Source: Chrysophaeum taylorii | Taxonomy: Eukaryota > Sar > Pelagophyceae > Pelagomonadales > Pelagomonadaceae | Direction: 5' to 3' | NCBI GenBank assembly: GCA_029834535.1 | Contig: JAQMWT010000228.1 | Location: forward strand, 1 to 43,411 | Length of the DNA stretch: 43,411 nt | Shown here: piece after piece, positions 1 to 9,757 of the stretch | Numbering within the stretch: position 1 is the first letter of the stretch | Layout of the letters: every line of letters starts with the position of its first letter | Notes under the pieces: generated by a model | What the model saw: the letters and a program-made list of their open reading frames with translations, nothing else | What the model was told of the DNA's origin: nothing | Database searches by the model: none | Translations under genes and position numbers: made by a program

Positions 1-35
1 CTATCCTTGCTTTCCTCAAGCATAAGTTTAGTCAG

Positions 36-550
36 CCAAGATACGGATTGACTAAACTTAAGTGACCAAACTTGTTGGGGATTTACGGTGACCAAACATA
101 CATGGTGGTTGGAAACTTGACTTTTCCCTTAAAATAATCGCTGTGTCCAGTCCAACACGCTCTTTGTGTCCGCCCGCCTTAGAAGACACACAGAGTGGCA
201 CTACCGCTGCTGCTGCTAGAGGCACGGTGATTTTCTACGCCACCCTAACCCTATAATAGCGCAGCGCGTCGGGGGGGTTATCAACTCCGCTCGAAACGAT
301 GGCGCGACCGTCTCTCGAGCTCGAAACAAACGTCGTCAAAGTTTGGGAGATGCGCCTAGCCTGACTGGCGCGATAAACTCAATTGTTTCCTCGCGCTCAT
401 CAAATCTGGCTCTTTGAGTCTGGGAGTTGCAAACCACAGTAATAATACGGGAAAAGTCAAAGTTTCCAACCATCACATAAGTTTGATAAACCTCTCAACG
501 ACAAATTTGTGGTCGCTTAAAAAGTTTTTTGGTCAATCCGTATCTTGTGC
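36..550. repeat. Inverted pair of AAACTT-rich blocks at left side of Rep-Z
   Basis: Positions about 36-130 carry GATACGGATTGACTAAACTT, then GTGGTTGGAAACTTGACTTT. The reverse complement of the same two landmarks, with divergence between them, lies at about 450-545. The two arms enclose about 320 bp without a clear gene. In Rep-Z copy 2 only one arm is present, at 33480-33600. This could be a terminal inverted repeat pair, or the abutting ends of two elements. Confidence 0.6.
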
Positions 551-659
551 TAACCTTGTACTGTTAGAGAGCAAAAAAAATAAGGGGTCACAGACAAAAC
601 AAGGGCCGCCGCCGCCGGCAACTTGATCAAGCTTTCAGCGGTTCTGTTCGCGTCGTCGT

Positions 660-1400
660 TTTCGTCGTCGCGCTGTGGTGACTGACTGACTCCGGAGCGT
701 CCTTCGACTTGGAAACGAACGACGAGGAGGACGGTATCGATGCGGGGGTTTCGTCGTCGCTCGGGTCGCGTGGTGGTGTTAAACACCACGCCGACGTCGG
801 TTGACCTCGACGCCGAGAAAAAAGAAAACAACAAGTCTAAGCGTGCCCAGACGAAGGTGGTGGTAAACGACTACGAGAGATGGCCGAGTCGCAGCTCAGA
901 GCGCGCAAAAAATACGAGGGTAGTCCACTTTACTCGATCTAGCAACCAAGATGCCCAGTTCGGCATGTGTGTTCTCGTCGAGGCCGACTTGCAGTGTGAT
1001 GTTCGTTCGACGCGGGCGGCGGCAAGTTTTTAGACGGCGCGTACAACAACAACATGGTTAACAACAGCGCGACGACAGCGCTGTCGTTCTTTTATGCAAT
1101 ATGCAAGGTGCAGCTTTTTTTATGTGCTTTCTGCCCGTTGTGATGTGCAAGTAGACAATATCGTCGCGCGCGTTGTTGTAAAAGGCACGCCTGAACCTTC
1201 GTGCCGACAAAAAAAGATCCATCTATCGCGCGAAGAAAATCACGAGGAGGCCGTGTTGTCGGTCCTCATCAAGGGCTTTATGGAGGGCAAGTCAGGACAG
1301 CGGCTCTTCTTCTCGGCATATAAGTTTGATGGACATCCGCATCATCCGCTATTAAAGGCACGCACGAGATGACGAACCGGGATCGTTCGCTCTAGTCTGT
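660..1400 (+). pseudogene. Rep-Z coding block A, unidentified protein remnant
   Basis: Conserved, protein-like sequence shared with the minus-strand copy at 32765-33420, in which the frame can be compared. The best-preserved segment reads EADLQ, then GKFLDGAYNN, then ALSFFYAICKVQL, followed by a Cys-containing stretch (CAFCPL) and a later segment ending VLSVLIKGFMEGKSG. Reading through needs several frame changes in both copies, so either introns or decay interrupt it. The family is not recognised. Conservation between copies at the amino-acid level across frame-breaking indels is the main argument that it once encoded protein. Confidence 0.4.
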
Positions 1401-1554
1401 CATAAACATCGAGAACTAATAAGGCGCATCCGAATGAATGAATAATCTTGGGCGACGAAGAAAACAGCGCGGTAGTATCAGCGCTGTCTTGCTGCGCAGG
1501 CATTGTTTGCGGATGTTGTTCTGCGAGCGTTCGCATGTTGATGCGCGCGTGTAT

Positions 1555-1740
1555 GGTGGTCAAACTTGGAGGCTTTGTGACCAAACGTGTAACATCGTTG
1601 ATCAAACTTTGTGATCAAACTTGCGGCCTTGTGATCAAGCTTAAATTCGAGTAATCAAACTTGCATGTAAGTGAACTCTTAGCTTTTCGTGATCAAGCCG
1701 AATTCAAATCGGTGTTGTGATCAAATTTCGAACAATTACT
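1555..1740. repeat. Internal AAACTT repeat block of Rep-Z
   Basis: Short direct motifs of the type GTGATCAAACTTG recur about every 20-30 bp. A related but shorter block lies at 32100-32215 in copy 2. It separates the two protein-like blocks of the element. Confidence 0.65.
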
Positions 1741-1776
1741 TGTCATATTTGAGACTCGTACTGATGATGACTAGGA

Positions 1777-2600
1777 TTGGTGTCAGCGATCTTCCGGAGA
1801 GAGGATGTCGACGTCTTGACATCCCTTCGCGCCACAGCCTTTGAATTTGCCGACTTAAATTCAGTGCTCGACGGTGCAGCAGCAGCTTTTGGGGAGATCT
1901 TGCGGCGGGGCGGGGTTGTCGAGATGACAGATGAGGAGGAGGAGGATAAGGAGGTGTTCACTTACGGTCGTGCGAGTTGTTTATGCAGGCGTAACGGCAC
2001 GTGCTCGCGTTGCCGTTTTCCCATGATCAAGTTGGACAGCTAACTCCTCCGGATCGGGTACGCGACGGTGAGGAACTCCTGAACGTGGTCCTGTACGGTC
2101 CCACACGAGTGTGGGACTACAATCAATCTTTGGGTGTTCCCTCCCTCCAGGAGCGTTGCCTCTCGCAGTTTCTTCTCGAGGGGGTCGTCGTCGAGTTTCG
2201 CGTTTTAACTCGACCCCGAGTCGACTATTATCTAAGACGCGAGAGATTTTGGGATGCAGAATGGGGTGATCCGTCCGTCTCATGCGGACCATGTAATAAG
2301 TCTGGTGCCCGATGTCCGCTTCTTGCTGAAGAATGACGTACGACCACCGTGGTGAGTCGCGGTTTGGGTGGCTTCTACGAACGATGGAAGGTACGAGAAT
2401 AAATGGGCCCAGCTTATTAAGCACGCCAAGCCGTGGGAAAAATCTGCTCTCGAGGCCGCGCGTCGCTGCCCGCTCTCCTTGCGCGTATCGTCGCCGCGCC
2501 GTCTTAGGATGGATCTCCTTCTTTAAGGCGGGCGGTCATGGTGGCCCATGCCTATGCCCATATGCCTCTCTGCGTGCAAAAACGCCACGGTAGTAGTAGA
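1777..2600 (+). pseudogene. Rep-Z coding block B with a four-cysteine cluster, unidentified
   Basis: The first open segment (1777-2043) ends with an acidic run, then a Cys cluster CLCRRNGTCSRC followed by RFPMIKLD, giving the spacing C-x-C-x5-C-x2-C, which is likely metal-binding. The next segment, after a frame change, reads DRVRDGEELLNVVLYG and VWDYNQSLGVP. A third carries ENKWAQLIKHAKPWEKSALE. The same order, including all four cysteines, is present reversed at 31270-32050 (there CLCWRNGTCSRC). The protein family is not recognised. A Cys cluster in front of a longer domain is seen in several transposase groups, including KDZ-type, but nothing here proves that. Confidence 0.45.
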
Positions 2601-2691
2601 TTCTGCTTAGCTGCAGCACCTAGCTCTCGTCGTCGTTTTTAAAGCATTATTTTCGTCGCAAAACCAAAAAAGCGCGCCGCTCGCGCGCCCC

Positions 2692-2725
2692 CTTTTAAAA
2701 TCAAACTTAAGTTTGATTTTAAAAG
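2692..2725. repeat. Perfect 34-bp palindrome
   Basis: Two 17-bp halves (CTTTTAAAATCAAACTT and its exact complement) meet without a spacer. It sits at the inner edge of the right AAACTT block of Rep-Z copy 1. The equivalent place in copy 2 is not palindromic. Confidence 0.9.
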
Positions 2726-3006
2726 CCAAAGTTTGGTCAATCAATTATTACCGTGGAAGTTTGAGGAGTAGTGATCAAACTCTTGTTGACCACCAAACTT
2801 ATTACAAGAAGGATATTAATCAAACTTGAAGGGCTGATTGATCAAACTTAATGTAACTTCGGACGAGTGACACCAAACTTAGCTGATCAAACTTCTTCTA
2901 TCGAAAGTTACCAAAAAACTTGTGATTTTTTTTTCCTTAAAAACCTACATCGAGCAAAGTTGAAAGAAATTGACCAAACTTGTTGACCAAACTTGACCCC
3001 GATCCC
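2695..3006. repeat. Right-end AAACTT block of Rep-Z copy 1
   Basis: AT-rich, with about ten AAACTT motifs in both orientations. It aligns with the reverse complement of 30962-31200 followed by 29895-29965, that is, copy 2 with a LINE inserted in the middle. Confidence 0.75.
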
Positions 3007-3310
3007 TAATTATAATATAACTCTCGAGCATGTCGACCCTCTCCGGGTACATGGTAGAGACCGCGTGCGGTCTTAGGTGTACTCCGCATGTCACGCGTTG
3101 CTACACAGGATTTAGGCGACTCTGGAGGACCTTGCGGCACGCACCGGGGGGATTTCTCCTTGTCAGAAGAAAAACTCTAGATGATATCGCATATATAGAA
3201 TGAATTGCATGCGGAAGGGGAGGACGGCAAGGCTGAGGGAGAGCCGTATTATTAATTCGGAGAGAAAACCCTCATAGTGCGACGTACATATTATGAGTCA
3301 ACTCTCTGGA
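3007..3310. other. No gene seen
   Basis: Mixed-composition sequence between Rep-Z and the fold-back element. No open frame of note, repeat or RNA gene was recognised. Confidence 0.5.
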
Positions 3311-3383
3311 GGTTCCTTAACCCCCCTGCGTACAGACTAGGGTCTAGTTTTAGTACGCTTTACGTAGGGTGGGTTAAGGAACC
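3311..3383. repeat. Small fold-back element (MITE-like hairpin)
   Basis: The arms begin GGTTCCTTAACCC and end GGGTTAAGGAACC. Pairing extends to about 22 bp (3311-3332 with 3361-3383), with one mismatch and one unpaired base. The 28-nt loop holds a second stem, ACTAG-GGT-CTAGT (3336-3348). It directly abuts the first Helitron-derived unit. It could be a tiny inverted-repeat transposon or a structured border sequence. Confidence 0.7.
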
Positions 3384-3394
3384 ACAAGTGCAGG

Positions 3395-3735
3395 CCAGTA
3401 AGTTCGCCAGTAAGTTCACCTGGTTCCAATCTCTAACCCCAGTAAGTTCACCTGGCCCCAGTAAGTTCACCTAGTCCCAATCTCTAACCCCAGTAAGTTC
3501 GGTGTAAGCCCACTCGTGCTCACGTCCACTCACCCCACTCTCCTTCGAGCTCGTCGCTCTCACCTCCGCCAATCTAAGCTGCTTTGATCCGTACACGCCG
3601 CTCGCCTTTGCGTTCACTCTAAAAACCCCAGTATGTTCACTTGGTCTCAGTAAGTTCACCTGGTCACTAAGTTCACCTAGTCCCAATCTCAAACCCCAGT
3701 AAGTTCACCTGGTCCCAGTAAGTTCACCTACCGTG
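3395..3735. repeat. CAGTAAGTTCACCTGGTCC minisatellite, unit 1
   Basis: The variable unit is close to CAGTAAGTTCACCTGGTCC, with variants CCTAGTCCCAATCTCTAACC, in two clusters separated by a conserved stretch of about 140 bp (3495-3635). On the helicase strand it lies just downstream of the reading frame. Homologous arrays are at 4448-4745, 5445-5785, 11405-11697 and 38290-38407. Confidence 0.85.
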
Positions 3736-4319
3736 CGCGTGTAGACGCCGGGAGGGGGCTTATCGGTATTGCGCAGCACGTGTGGGGTAGGGTGGAGTCG
3801 TCGACTCAGAAGAGGATATCCTCGGGGTTGCCGATCGACAGAGAGCCACGTAGAGCTGGACGTGGCAGAAGACGGGCTTGGGCAAGAGGACGCCGACCTC
3901 GCGGGGCGTCTGGCCCTGGCTCTTGTTGATCGTTTGGCGTCGGCGGGCCTTAAGGGATACAGGTTGGAGGAGCCTCGGTGACAACGACACGATCGATCAT
4001 GTATCTGGTACCGTTGCAGTGGCCGTGCGACGGGTCGAGGTTGCGAAGACTTTAAGCTCGCGATCAAAGTCAGCATGCCGTTGGTTGTCAGGGAGTTGAA
4101 AACTCGACTGTAAAGAGCGAGGCGTCGTCTTCCGACCCAACCTAGTCGGCCGAAAAGAACTCCGACGCCTCGTCTCCGGGAGAAAAAGGCCGCGGTCATG
4201 CGCGCGTTGTCAGCATCGACAACATCGTTTCGACGGGGCGTGAGAATGGCGCGCTGAAAGAGCCGCCGCGGGTCGTGGAAATAGTCTGCGAGGTCGCCGT
4301 AGACGGCTTGGAGGATCAC
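3705..4319 (-). pseudogene. Helitron helicase C-terminal remnant, unit 1
   Basis: The product would be the C-terminal part of the Pif1-like helicase of a Rep-helicase (Helitron) transposon, which unwinds DNA for rolling-circle transposition. Reading the minus strand, the first frame gives LADYFHDPRRLFQRAILTPR and DVVDADNARMTAAFF. Further on, NLDPSHGHCNGTRYM lies near 4045-4000, and then, in another frame, QTINKSQGQTPREVGVLLPK and VFCHVQLYVALCRS. These match the order of the Helitron helicase motifs (RAILTPRN.. / NLDP..GLCNGTR / TINKSQGQT / HGQLYVALSR). At least two frameshifts break it, and the N-terminal helicase motifs and Rep domain are absent. It is non-functional. All five window copies stop at about the same places, so they descend from one truncated unit. 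Confidence 0.85.
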
Positions 4320-4441
4320 TGTCTGGCTCTCGCGCCTACCTGATCCTTACTCTCGCGCCTACCTGATCCTTACCCTAAATCGAGGGACAAACAAACAGAC
4401 AGACAGACAGACAGACAAACATCTGTCGATTAGTAGTTAGG

Positions 4442-5436
4442 ACAAGTGCAGGCCAGTAAGTTCACCTAGTCCCAATCTCTAACCCCAGTAAGTTCACCTG
4501 GTCCCAGTAAGTTTCATATAAGTTCACCTGGTCAGTAAGTTCACCTAGCTCACACCAACTCCTTTGAGCTCGTCGCTCTCGCCTCCGCCAATCTAAGCTG
4601 CTTTGATCCGCACGCGCCGCCAACCTTTGAGTTTACTCTAAAACCCTTTACTCTAAAAACCCCAGTATGTTCACCTGGTCCCAGTTTCACCTGGTCACTC
4701 AGTTCACCTAGTCCCAATCTCGTAAGTGGTCCCAGTAAGTTCACCTACAGTGCGCGTGTAGACGCCGGGAGGGGCTTATCGGTATTGCGCAGCACGTGTG
4801 GGGTAGGGTGGAGGATATCCCCGGGGTTGCCGATCGACAGAGAGCCACGTAGAGCTGGACGTGGCAGAAGACGGGCTTGGGCAAGAGGACGCCGACCTCG
4901 CGGGGCGTCTGGCCCTGGCTCTTGTTGATCGTTTGGCGTCGGCGGGCCTTAAGGGATACAGGTTGGAGGAGCCTCGGTGACAACGACACGATCGATCATG
5001 TATCTGGTACCGTTGCAGTGGCCGTGCGACGGGTCGAGGTTGCGAAGACTTTAAGCTCGCGATCAAAGTCAGCATGCCGTTGGTTGTCAGGGAGTTGAAA
5101 ACTCGACTGTAAAGAGCGAGGCGTCGTCTTCCGACCCAGCCTAGTCAGCCGAAAAGAACTCCGACGCCTCGTCTCCGGGAAAAAAAGGCCGCGGTCATGC
5201 GCGCGTTGTCAGCATCGACAACATCGTTTCGACGGGGCGTGAGAATGGCGCGCTGAAAGAGCCGCCGCGGGTCGTGGAAATAGTCTGCGAGGTCGCCGTA
5301 GACGGCTTGGAGGATCACTGTCTGGCTCTCGCGCCTACCTGATCCTTACTCTCGCGCCTACCTGATCCTTACCCTAAATCGAGGGACAAACAAACAGACA
5401 AACAGACAGACAAACATCTGTCGATTAGTAGTTAGG
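4442..5436 (-). mobile_element. Helitron-derived unit 2 of tandem array
   Basis: It has the same start and end sequences as unit 1 and is slightly shorter (995 against 1058 bp), through loss of minisatellite repeats and a small deletion near 4810 that removes the TCGACTCAGAAGAGG segment. The order of parts is identical. It joins unit 3 at ...TTAGG|ACAAG with no extra base. Confidence 0.8.
4741..5318 (-). pseudogene. Helitron helicase C-terminal remnant, unit 2
   Basis: Same product and motif order as unit 1: LTPR-type motif near the right side, NLDPSHGHCNGTR around 5045, TINKSQGQT around 4930, HVQLYVALC around 4860. The same frameshifts are present, so the array arose after the coding sequence was already broken. 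Confidence 0.82.
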
Positions 5437-6442
5437 ACAAGTGCAGGCCAGTAAGTTCGCCAGTAAGTTCACCTGGTCCCAATCTCTAACCCCAGTAAGT
5501 TCACCTGGTCCCAGTAAGTTCACCTAGTCCCAATCTCTAACCCCAGTAAGTTCGGCGTAAGCCCACTCGTGCTCACATCCACTCACCCCACTCTCCTTCG
5601 AGCTCGTCGCTCTCACCTCCGCCAATCTAAGCTGCTTTGATCCGTACACGCCGCTAGCCTTTGCGTTCACTCTAAAAACCCCAGTAAGTTCACTTGGTCC
5701 CAGTAAGTTCACCTGGTCACTAAGTTCACCTAGTCCCAATCTCAAACCCCAGTAAGTTCACCTGGTCCCAGTAAGTTCACCTACAGTGCGCGTGTAGACG
5801 CCGGGAGGGGGCTTATCGGTATTGCGCAGCACGTGTGGGGTAGGGTGGAGTCGTCGACTCAGAAGAGGATATCCTCGGGGTTGCCGATCGACAGAGAGCC
5901 ACGTAGAGCTGGACGTGGCAGAAGACGGGCTTGGGCAAGAGGACGCCGACCTCGCGGGGCGTCTGGCCCTGGCTCTTGGTGATCGTTTGGCGTCGGCGGG
6001 CCTTAAGGGATACAGGTTGGAGGAGCCTCGGTGACACGACACGATCGATCATGTATCTGGTACCGTTGCAGTGGCCGTGCGACGGGTCGAGGTTGCGAAG
6101 ACTTTAAGCTCGCGATCAAAGTCAGCATGCCGTTGGTTGTCAGGGAGTTGAAAACTCGACTGTAAAGAGCGAGGCGTCGGCTTCCGACCCAACCTAGTCG
6201 GCCGAAAAGAACTCCGACGCCTCGTCTTCGGGAAAAAAAGGCCGCGGTCATGCGCGCGTTGTCAGCATCGACAACATCGTTTCGACGGGGCGTGAGAATG
6301 GCGCGCTGAAAGAGCCGCCGCGGGTCGTGGAAATAGTCTGCGAGGTCGCCGTAGACGGCTTGGAGGATCACTGTCTGGCTCTCGCGCCTACCTGATCCTT
6401 ACTCTCGCGCCTATCTGATCCTTACCCTAAATCGAGGGACAA

Positions 6443-6481
<39 letters not shown>

Positions 6482-6501
6482 TCTGTCGATTAGTAGTTAG
6501 G
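5437..6501 (-). mobile_element. Helitron-derived unit 3 of tandem array
   Basis: It starts ACAAGTGCAGG and ends at TAGTTAGG before unrelated sequence (ATTTGATTCATTG). Like unit 1 it has the full spacer and a longer (CAGA)n tract near 6445-6478. It is nearly identical to unit 1, which suggests recent array formation or conversion. Confidence 0.8.
5758..6371 (-). pseudogene. Helitron helicase C-terminal remnant, unit 3
   Basis: Same motifs as units 1 and 2. A private one-base deletion in GTGACACGACACG (near 6033; the other two units have GTGACAACGACACG) changes the junction between the two frames. A dispersed copy at 38161-39040 shares this one-base difference, so it is closer to unit 3 than to units 1 and 2. 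Confidence 0.82.
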
Positions 6502-6604
6502 ATTTGATTCATTGAATTAACTTTCTGACACTGAGCGTGAAACCCTTGCCAAAATCAAAATGCGCCGATTCAAACTTGAGCCATAGAGCCGTTTTCGAGC
6601 CGTT

Positions 6605-9600
6605 GGGACGTGTATAGGCGCGTCCGACGGAGTCTAGAACGATGGCTGGGGCCCCGGCGGCCGTTCTTCAGATCTTGCCTGATACGGTCACCGAAGCTCC
6701 CCGAGGCAGGCGGTGGGCTCTCGCAGAATCGGTCAATGAAACCGGCCGAGCGGCGCGTACGCCGGTCCAACAACCTCCGTCGGAAGGAGAGTGTTGCTGC
6801 TGCGTCGCTGTCTACTACCGGAGGAGGATGGATCCGGGCAAGGCGATTGACCTGGAACGAGTGCGAGGGCAAGCTGCCCCTTCAATTCTTCGTCTGCAGT
6901 AAGCGCTGCCGCAACGACTTTGCCCCAATGTACCACGCCGGCCTCAAGTGCTCCGAGAGATCACGAGAAAGGTCGCATCTCGGCGCGCGCGGCGTTGACG
7001 ACGACGACGTGCTTGAAGACGGAGATCCGGCCCGGCGATCGAGTCGAGGCGATAGGCAGCCTTTCAGCGGGCGTCAGAGTCTACGATGAGGCGGTTACCG
7101 TCCAGAGGCTCCACTATCACGACGCGGCAACGAGCTCGGTCACACTCTCGCGGTGTCAAAAGGGCGTCGTCTCCAACGGCACCATCAAAAGGTGGGCTTG
7201 AGCGACGTCCGCGCAGCGTTGGACAAGGAGAACGCCATCGCCAGTCGCGCTCGATCGGCCGCTTCGCACCGGCGGCCGCCTGCGCTGCAGCCAGCACAAT
7301 CGCAGCCGCAGTCGCCCGAGTTGCAGAGGCAGTTCGTGGCGGAACGGATCAAGGTCCAGCAGCAGCTCGAGGCAGCAAGGGCGGCGTCCCAAAAACACCG
7401 TGCCGCCGCGGCCGAACGTGCCGTGTTATGGTGGCAAACGAAGAGGCCTTCGAGGCCGAGGTCGAGAAGGCAAGGCCATGGAGGCTGCGGCAGCTGTCGC
7501 TGCTGCCCGAGCTGATGCCGAGGCCCGGGAGGCGGCCCGTCGAGAGCAACAACTCAAGGTCCAGCGTCAGCGGAGCGAGGAGGCTGCGACGTTGAAGCGG
7601 AAGCTCTGCAGGCGGTGGCTGAAGAGAAGCAGGCGGCGGCCGACGCCCGCGACGACGAAGTGGCCGACGCCCGCGCCGAAGCGAAGCGAGCAGTGACCGA
7701 GGCGGCGGCAGCGGCGACGGAGCGGACAAAGGCGCAGATGGCTTAAAAGTGCGACCCGGCGAAGATGCGCCAGCTCTAGCGCAGCTACGCCGACGTCAGC
7801 AAAGATGCGAAGCAGCTGACCCTTGAGCTCGACAAGGCCGAGGCCGAGCTTAGAGCGCGGGAGGAGGAGATCTATCGCCTACGAACGCGCTTCGCCGAGC
7901 TCTGGAGACGCGAGACGCCACTATTCGAGGAGTTCCATGCCGGCCGGCAGGCGTCGGTGCTGGCAAGGGCCAGGCTTGGCCTCCGTGGGTGCAATATCTC
8001 TGTATTCGTCTGCTGGCATTGCGCGTCGCGCCGTCCGAGGTCTCTGAAGTCATCGCATCGATCGTGATCGACGGTCATCGGGGAAGAGTGCACCGCCGAG
8101 ATGGAGCTCCCGTCCTCCTTGCGTTTTTTTGTCCGAAACCTGCGAAGCGAGATGGGACGTCTCCACGAGCTCCTCCTAGCCCTCGACCTCAGCGAGGGCG
8201 AGGTTTCTCGCGTTCCAATAGTCGGACGCGTCGCCGCTCGACGGCAAGGAGCTCATCGCAACTCCGAATCGACGGCGACCATGGAGTTCGAGACTGGACC
8301 GTGGTGGGCGCCACCGAGTTCGCCGACCCGACCGCTCACGGCGAATCCCAGGCTATTTTTCAGCCCGCTTTAGCGAGACATCCAGAGCGCCCTCGATCAG
8401 TTTTTCCGTGGGGTGTACGCGAAGCTTTATGGTTCGGCGGACGGAAAATTTTCAGCGATTGGTGACGTTCGCGGTCTTGCAGGTGCTGTCGGGACGACGA
8501 CCGACAACTCTGGGTCGGCCTTGGCTAGCGTCCGAGAGCGGGCCGATGCCGTCATCAAGCGTCGTCAGCGCCCGAGCCACCGCCGCTGACGAAGGAACAG
8601 AGGTGGTAGTGGTGGAAGGAAATCCGCCACCGGTCGTCTCGACCAGCACGACGACAAGACTGTGACGGCCTTGATTGAAGCAGCGCGAATGGGGCGGCCG
8701 GACTTCAAGGCGGAAGCCGCCGCTCGTCGCCAAGCAGCGATCGATCGATCAGCACCTCGCGCGCGAAATGCCGAAACGATCGCGGCGGCGGCGTTCGATC
8801 GAGCCGTAATCGACATGACTTGGATGCCATCGAGAAGGTGGTGCCCCTCGTCAGCAACCAGGAGCTGGAGGGACAAACCCCAGGCTCGCAGAGCTGGAAA
8901 GAAAGCTCGACGACGCCGAACTCGCCAAGCTCCGTAGTAGCAGCAACAACAGTGGTTGATGCAAGATGCTCGTCAGCAACATTTCTCGCATCCACGGAAT
9001 GGGCATGGATGACCTCAAGCCCAAGTCCTTCACTTCGACAAAGGACGCACAGGTCGGCCAGTCTGGTTCGGAAGCAAATTTTAACCAAGCATCTCAAGCA
9101 TTTGATCTACCGCAAGATCAAAAAAATGGAGAGGTTGAGGGATGAGCCCGTTGTTTGTTTGTTCCGCAGCAGCGACGACCGCCGCCGGTGCTTGGTACGG
9201 CAACACGGGAGCGCAGGGCCCTGGACGCTCGGCGGCGCGCGCCTCGTGGTGAGCGACGCTGAGTTCAAGGAGGAAAAAATCCGGGGGGGCTGCTTTGGCC
9301 AGCAAAGCGAGCAAAGCGCAAGCGACTGGCGAAACGAGACCAGCGCTGCCTTCTTCTTCGATTGTCGACTTTGGCCAGCGAGTCGTCGAGGTGTTGTTGT
9401 GGGAGCTCGAGGGAAAAACTAAGGGCGGCCGGCGTATTGGATGATGCCAGGAGGCGAGGTTGAGGCCGTCTCGGATGCGAATTCAAAGGATGGCCTGGCC
9501 GCAGAAAGAAAACTTGGGACTGGATGGATATTCGTCGGCTACGACGACGACGGCTTATATCTCCGGTTGGCTCAAAGCAAATCTACCGACGACGGTATTT

Positions 9601-9690
9601 TTTTCAAGGCACCAAACCTGGCGCTTTTTTCGAGCTCGACACCAATGAACGAGGATGTGGATGAAACTGCGGGATGCACCTTCTTTTAAG
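6605..9690 (+). pseudogene. Frame-broken coiled-coil coding region, family unknown
   Basis: A GC-rich 3 kb stretch with coding-like segments on the plus strand that change frame repeatedly. A Cys-bearing piece (6855-6960) reads FFVCSKRCRNDF and later HAGLKCSER. A piece at 7014-7200 reads KTEIRPGDRVEA and VQRLHYHDAATSS. Long Ala/Glu/Arg-rich helical runs at 7290-7740 and 7800-7960 (for example ADAEAREAARREQQLK, LELDKAEAELRAREEEIYRL) predict a coiled coil. A segment at 8376-8570 reads IQSALDQFFRGVYAKLYG. A last open frame at 9441-9689 contains LGTGWIFVGYDDDGLYLRLA. At least six frame changes or stops are needed to join them. I recognise no family. It may be a decayed transposon-borne gene or a multi-exon host gene. 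Confidence 0.4.
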
Positions 9691-9737
9691 AGGACGTGTG
9701 CCTTTTTTTTCTTTTTCTTTCACCGACGAACGACGAC

Positions 9738-9757
9738 CTCGCTCGCTCGCTCGCTCG
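9738..9757. repeat. (CTCG)n microsatellite
   Basis: Five tandem CTCG/GCTC units close to the truncated 3' side of hAT-1 copy A. Confidence 0.9.

Larger units (their letters stand above)
1..3006 (+). mobile_element. Rep-Z, unrecognised repeated element, copy 1 (cut by window edge)
   Basis: This stretch is repeated in inverted orientation at 29895-33605, with long blocks of high identity (for example 1080-1170 against 32890-32985, and 2040-2130 against 31730-31810 reversed). It has AT-rich blocks packed with AAACTT motifs (usually TGATCAAACTT or GACCAAACTT) at its left side, its middle and its right end, and two GC-richer protein-like blocks between them. Both copies end on the right at the same point, ...ACTTGACC followed by GATCCC, which supports a discrete element. 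No transposase or other known domain could be recognised. The left border is uncertain: it may lie near 410-450 or outside the window. It is called mobile because it is duplicated with a shared end, not because a mobility gene was seen. Confidence 0.65.
3384..4441 (-). mobile_element. Helitron-derived unit 1 of a three-unit tandem array
   Basis: On the plus strand it starts ACAAGTGCAGGCCAGTAAG and ends ATCTGTCGATTAGTAGTTAGG. Unit 2 begins at the very next base. In plus-strand order it contains a 19-bp-type minisatellite, a conserved spacer, the reversed helicase remnant, a 23-bp tandem duplication (4327-4372, TCTCGCGCCTACCTGATCC...) and a (CAGA)n tract (4388-4420). The same ends define units 2 and 3 and the dispersed copy at 11396-12224. 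Confidence 0.8.

Noticed and set aside
3395..3735. CRISPR-like look of the CAGTAAGTTCACC repeats
   Set aside because: Repeats touch or overlap, spacers are not unique, and units vary. It is a minisatellite in eukaryotic DNA.
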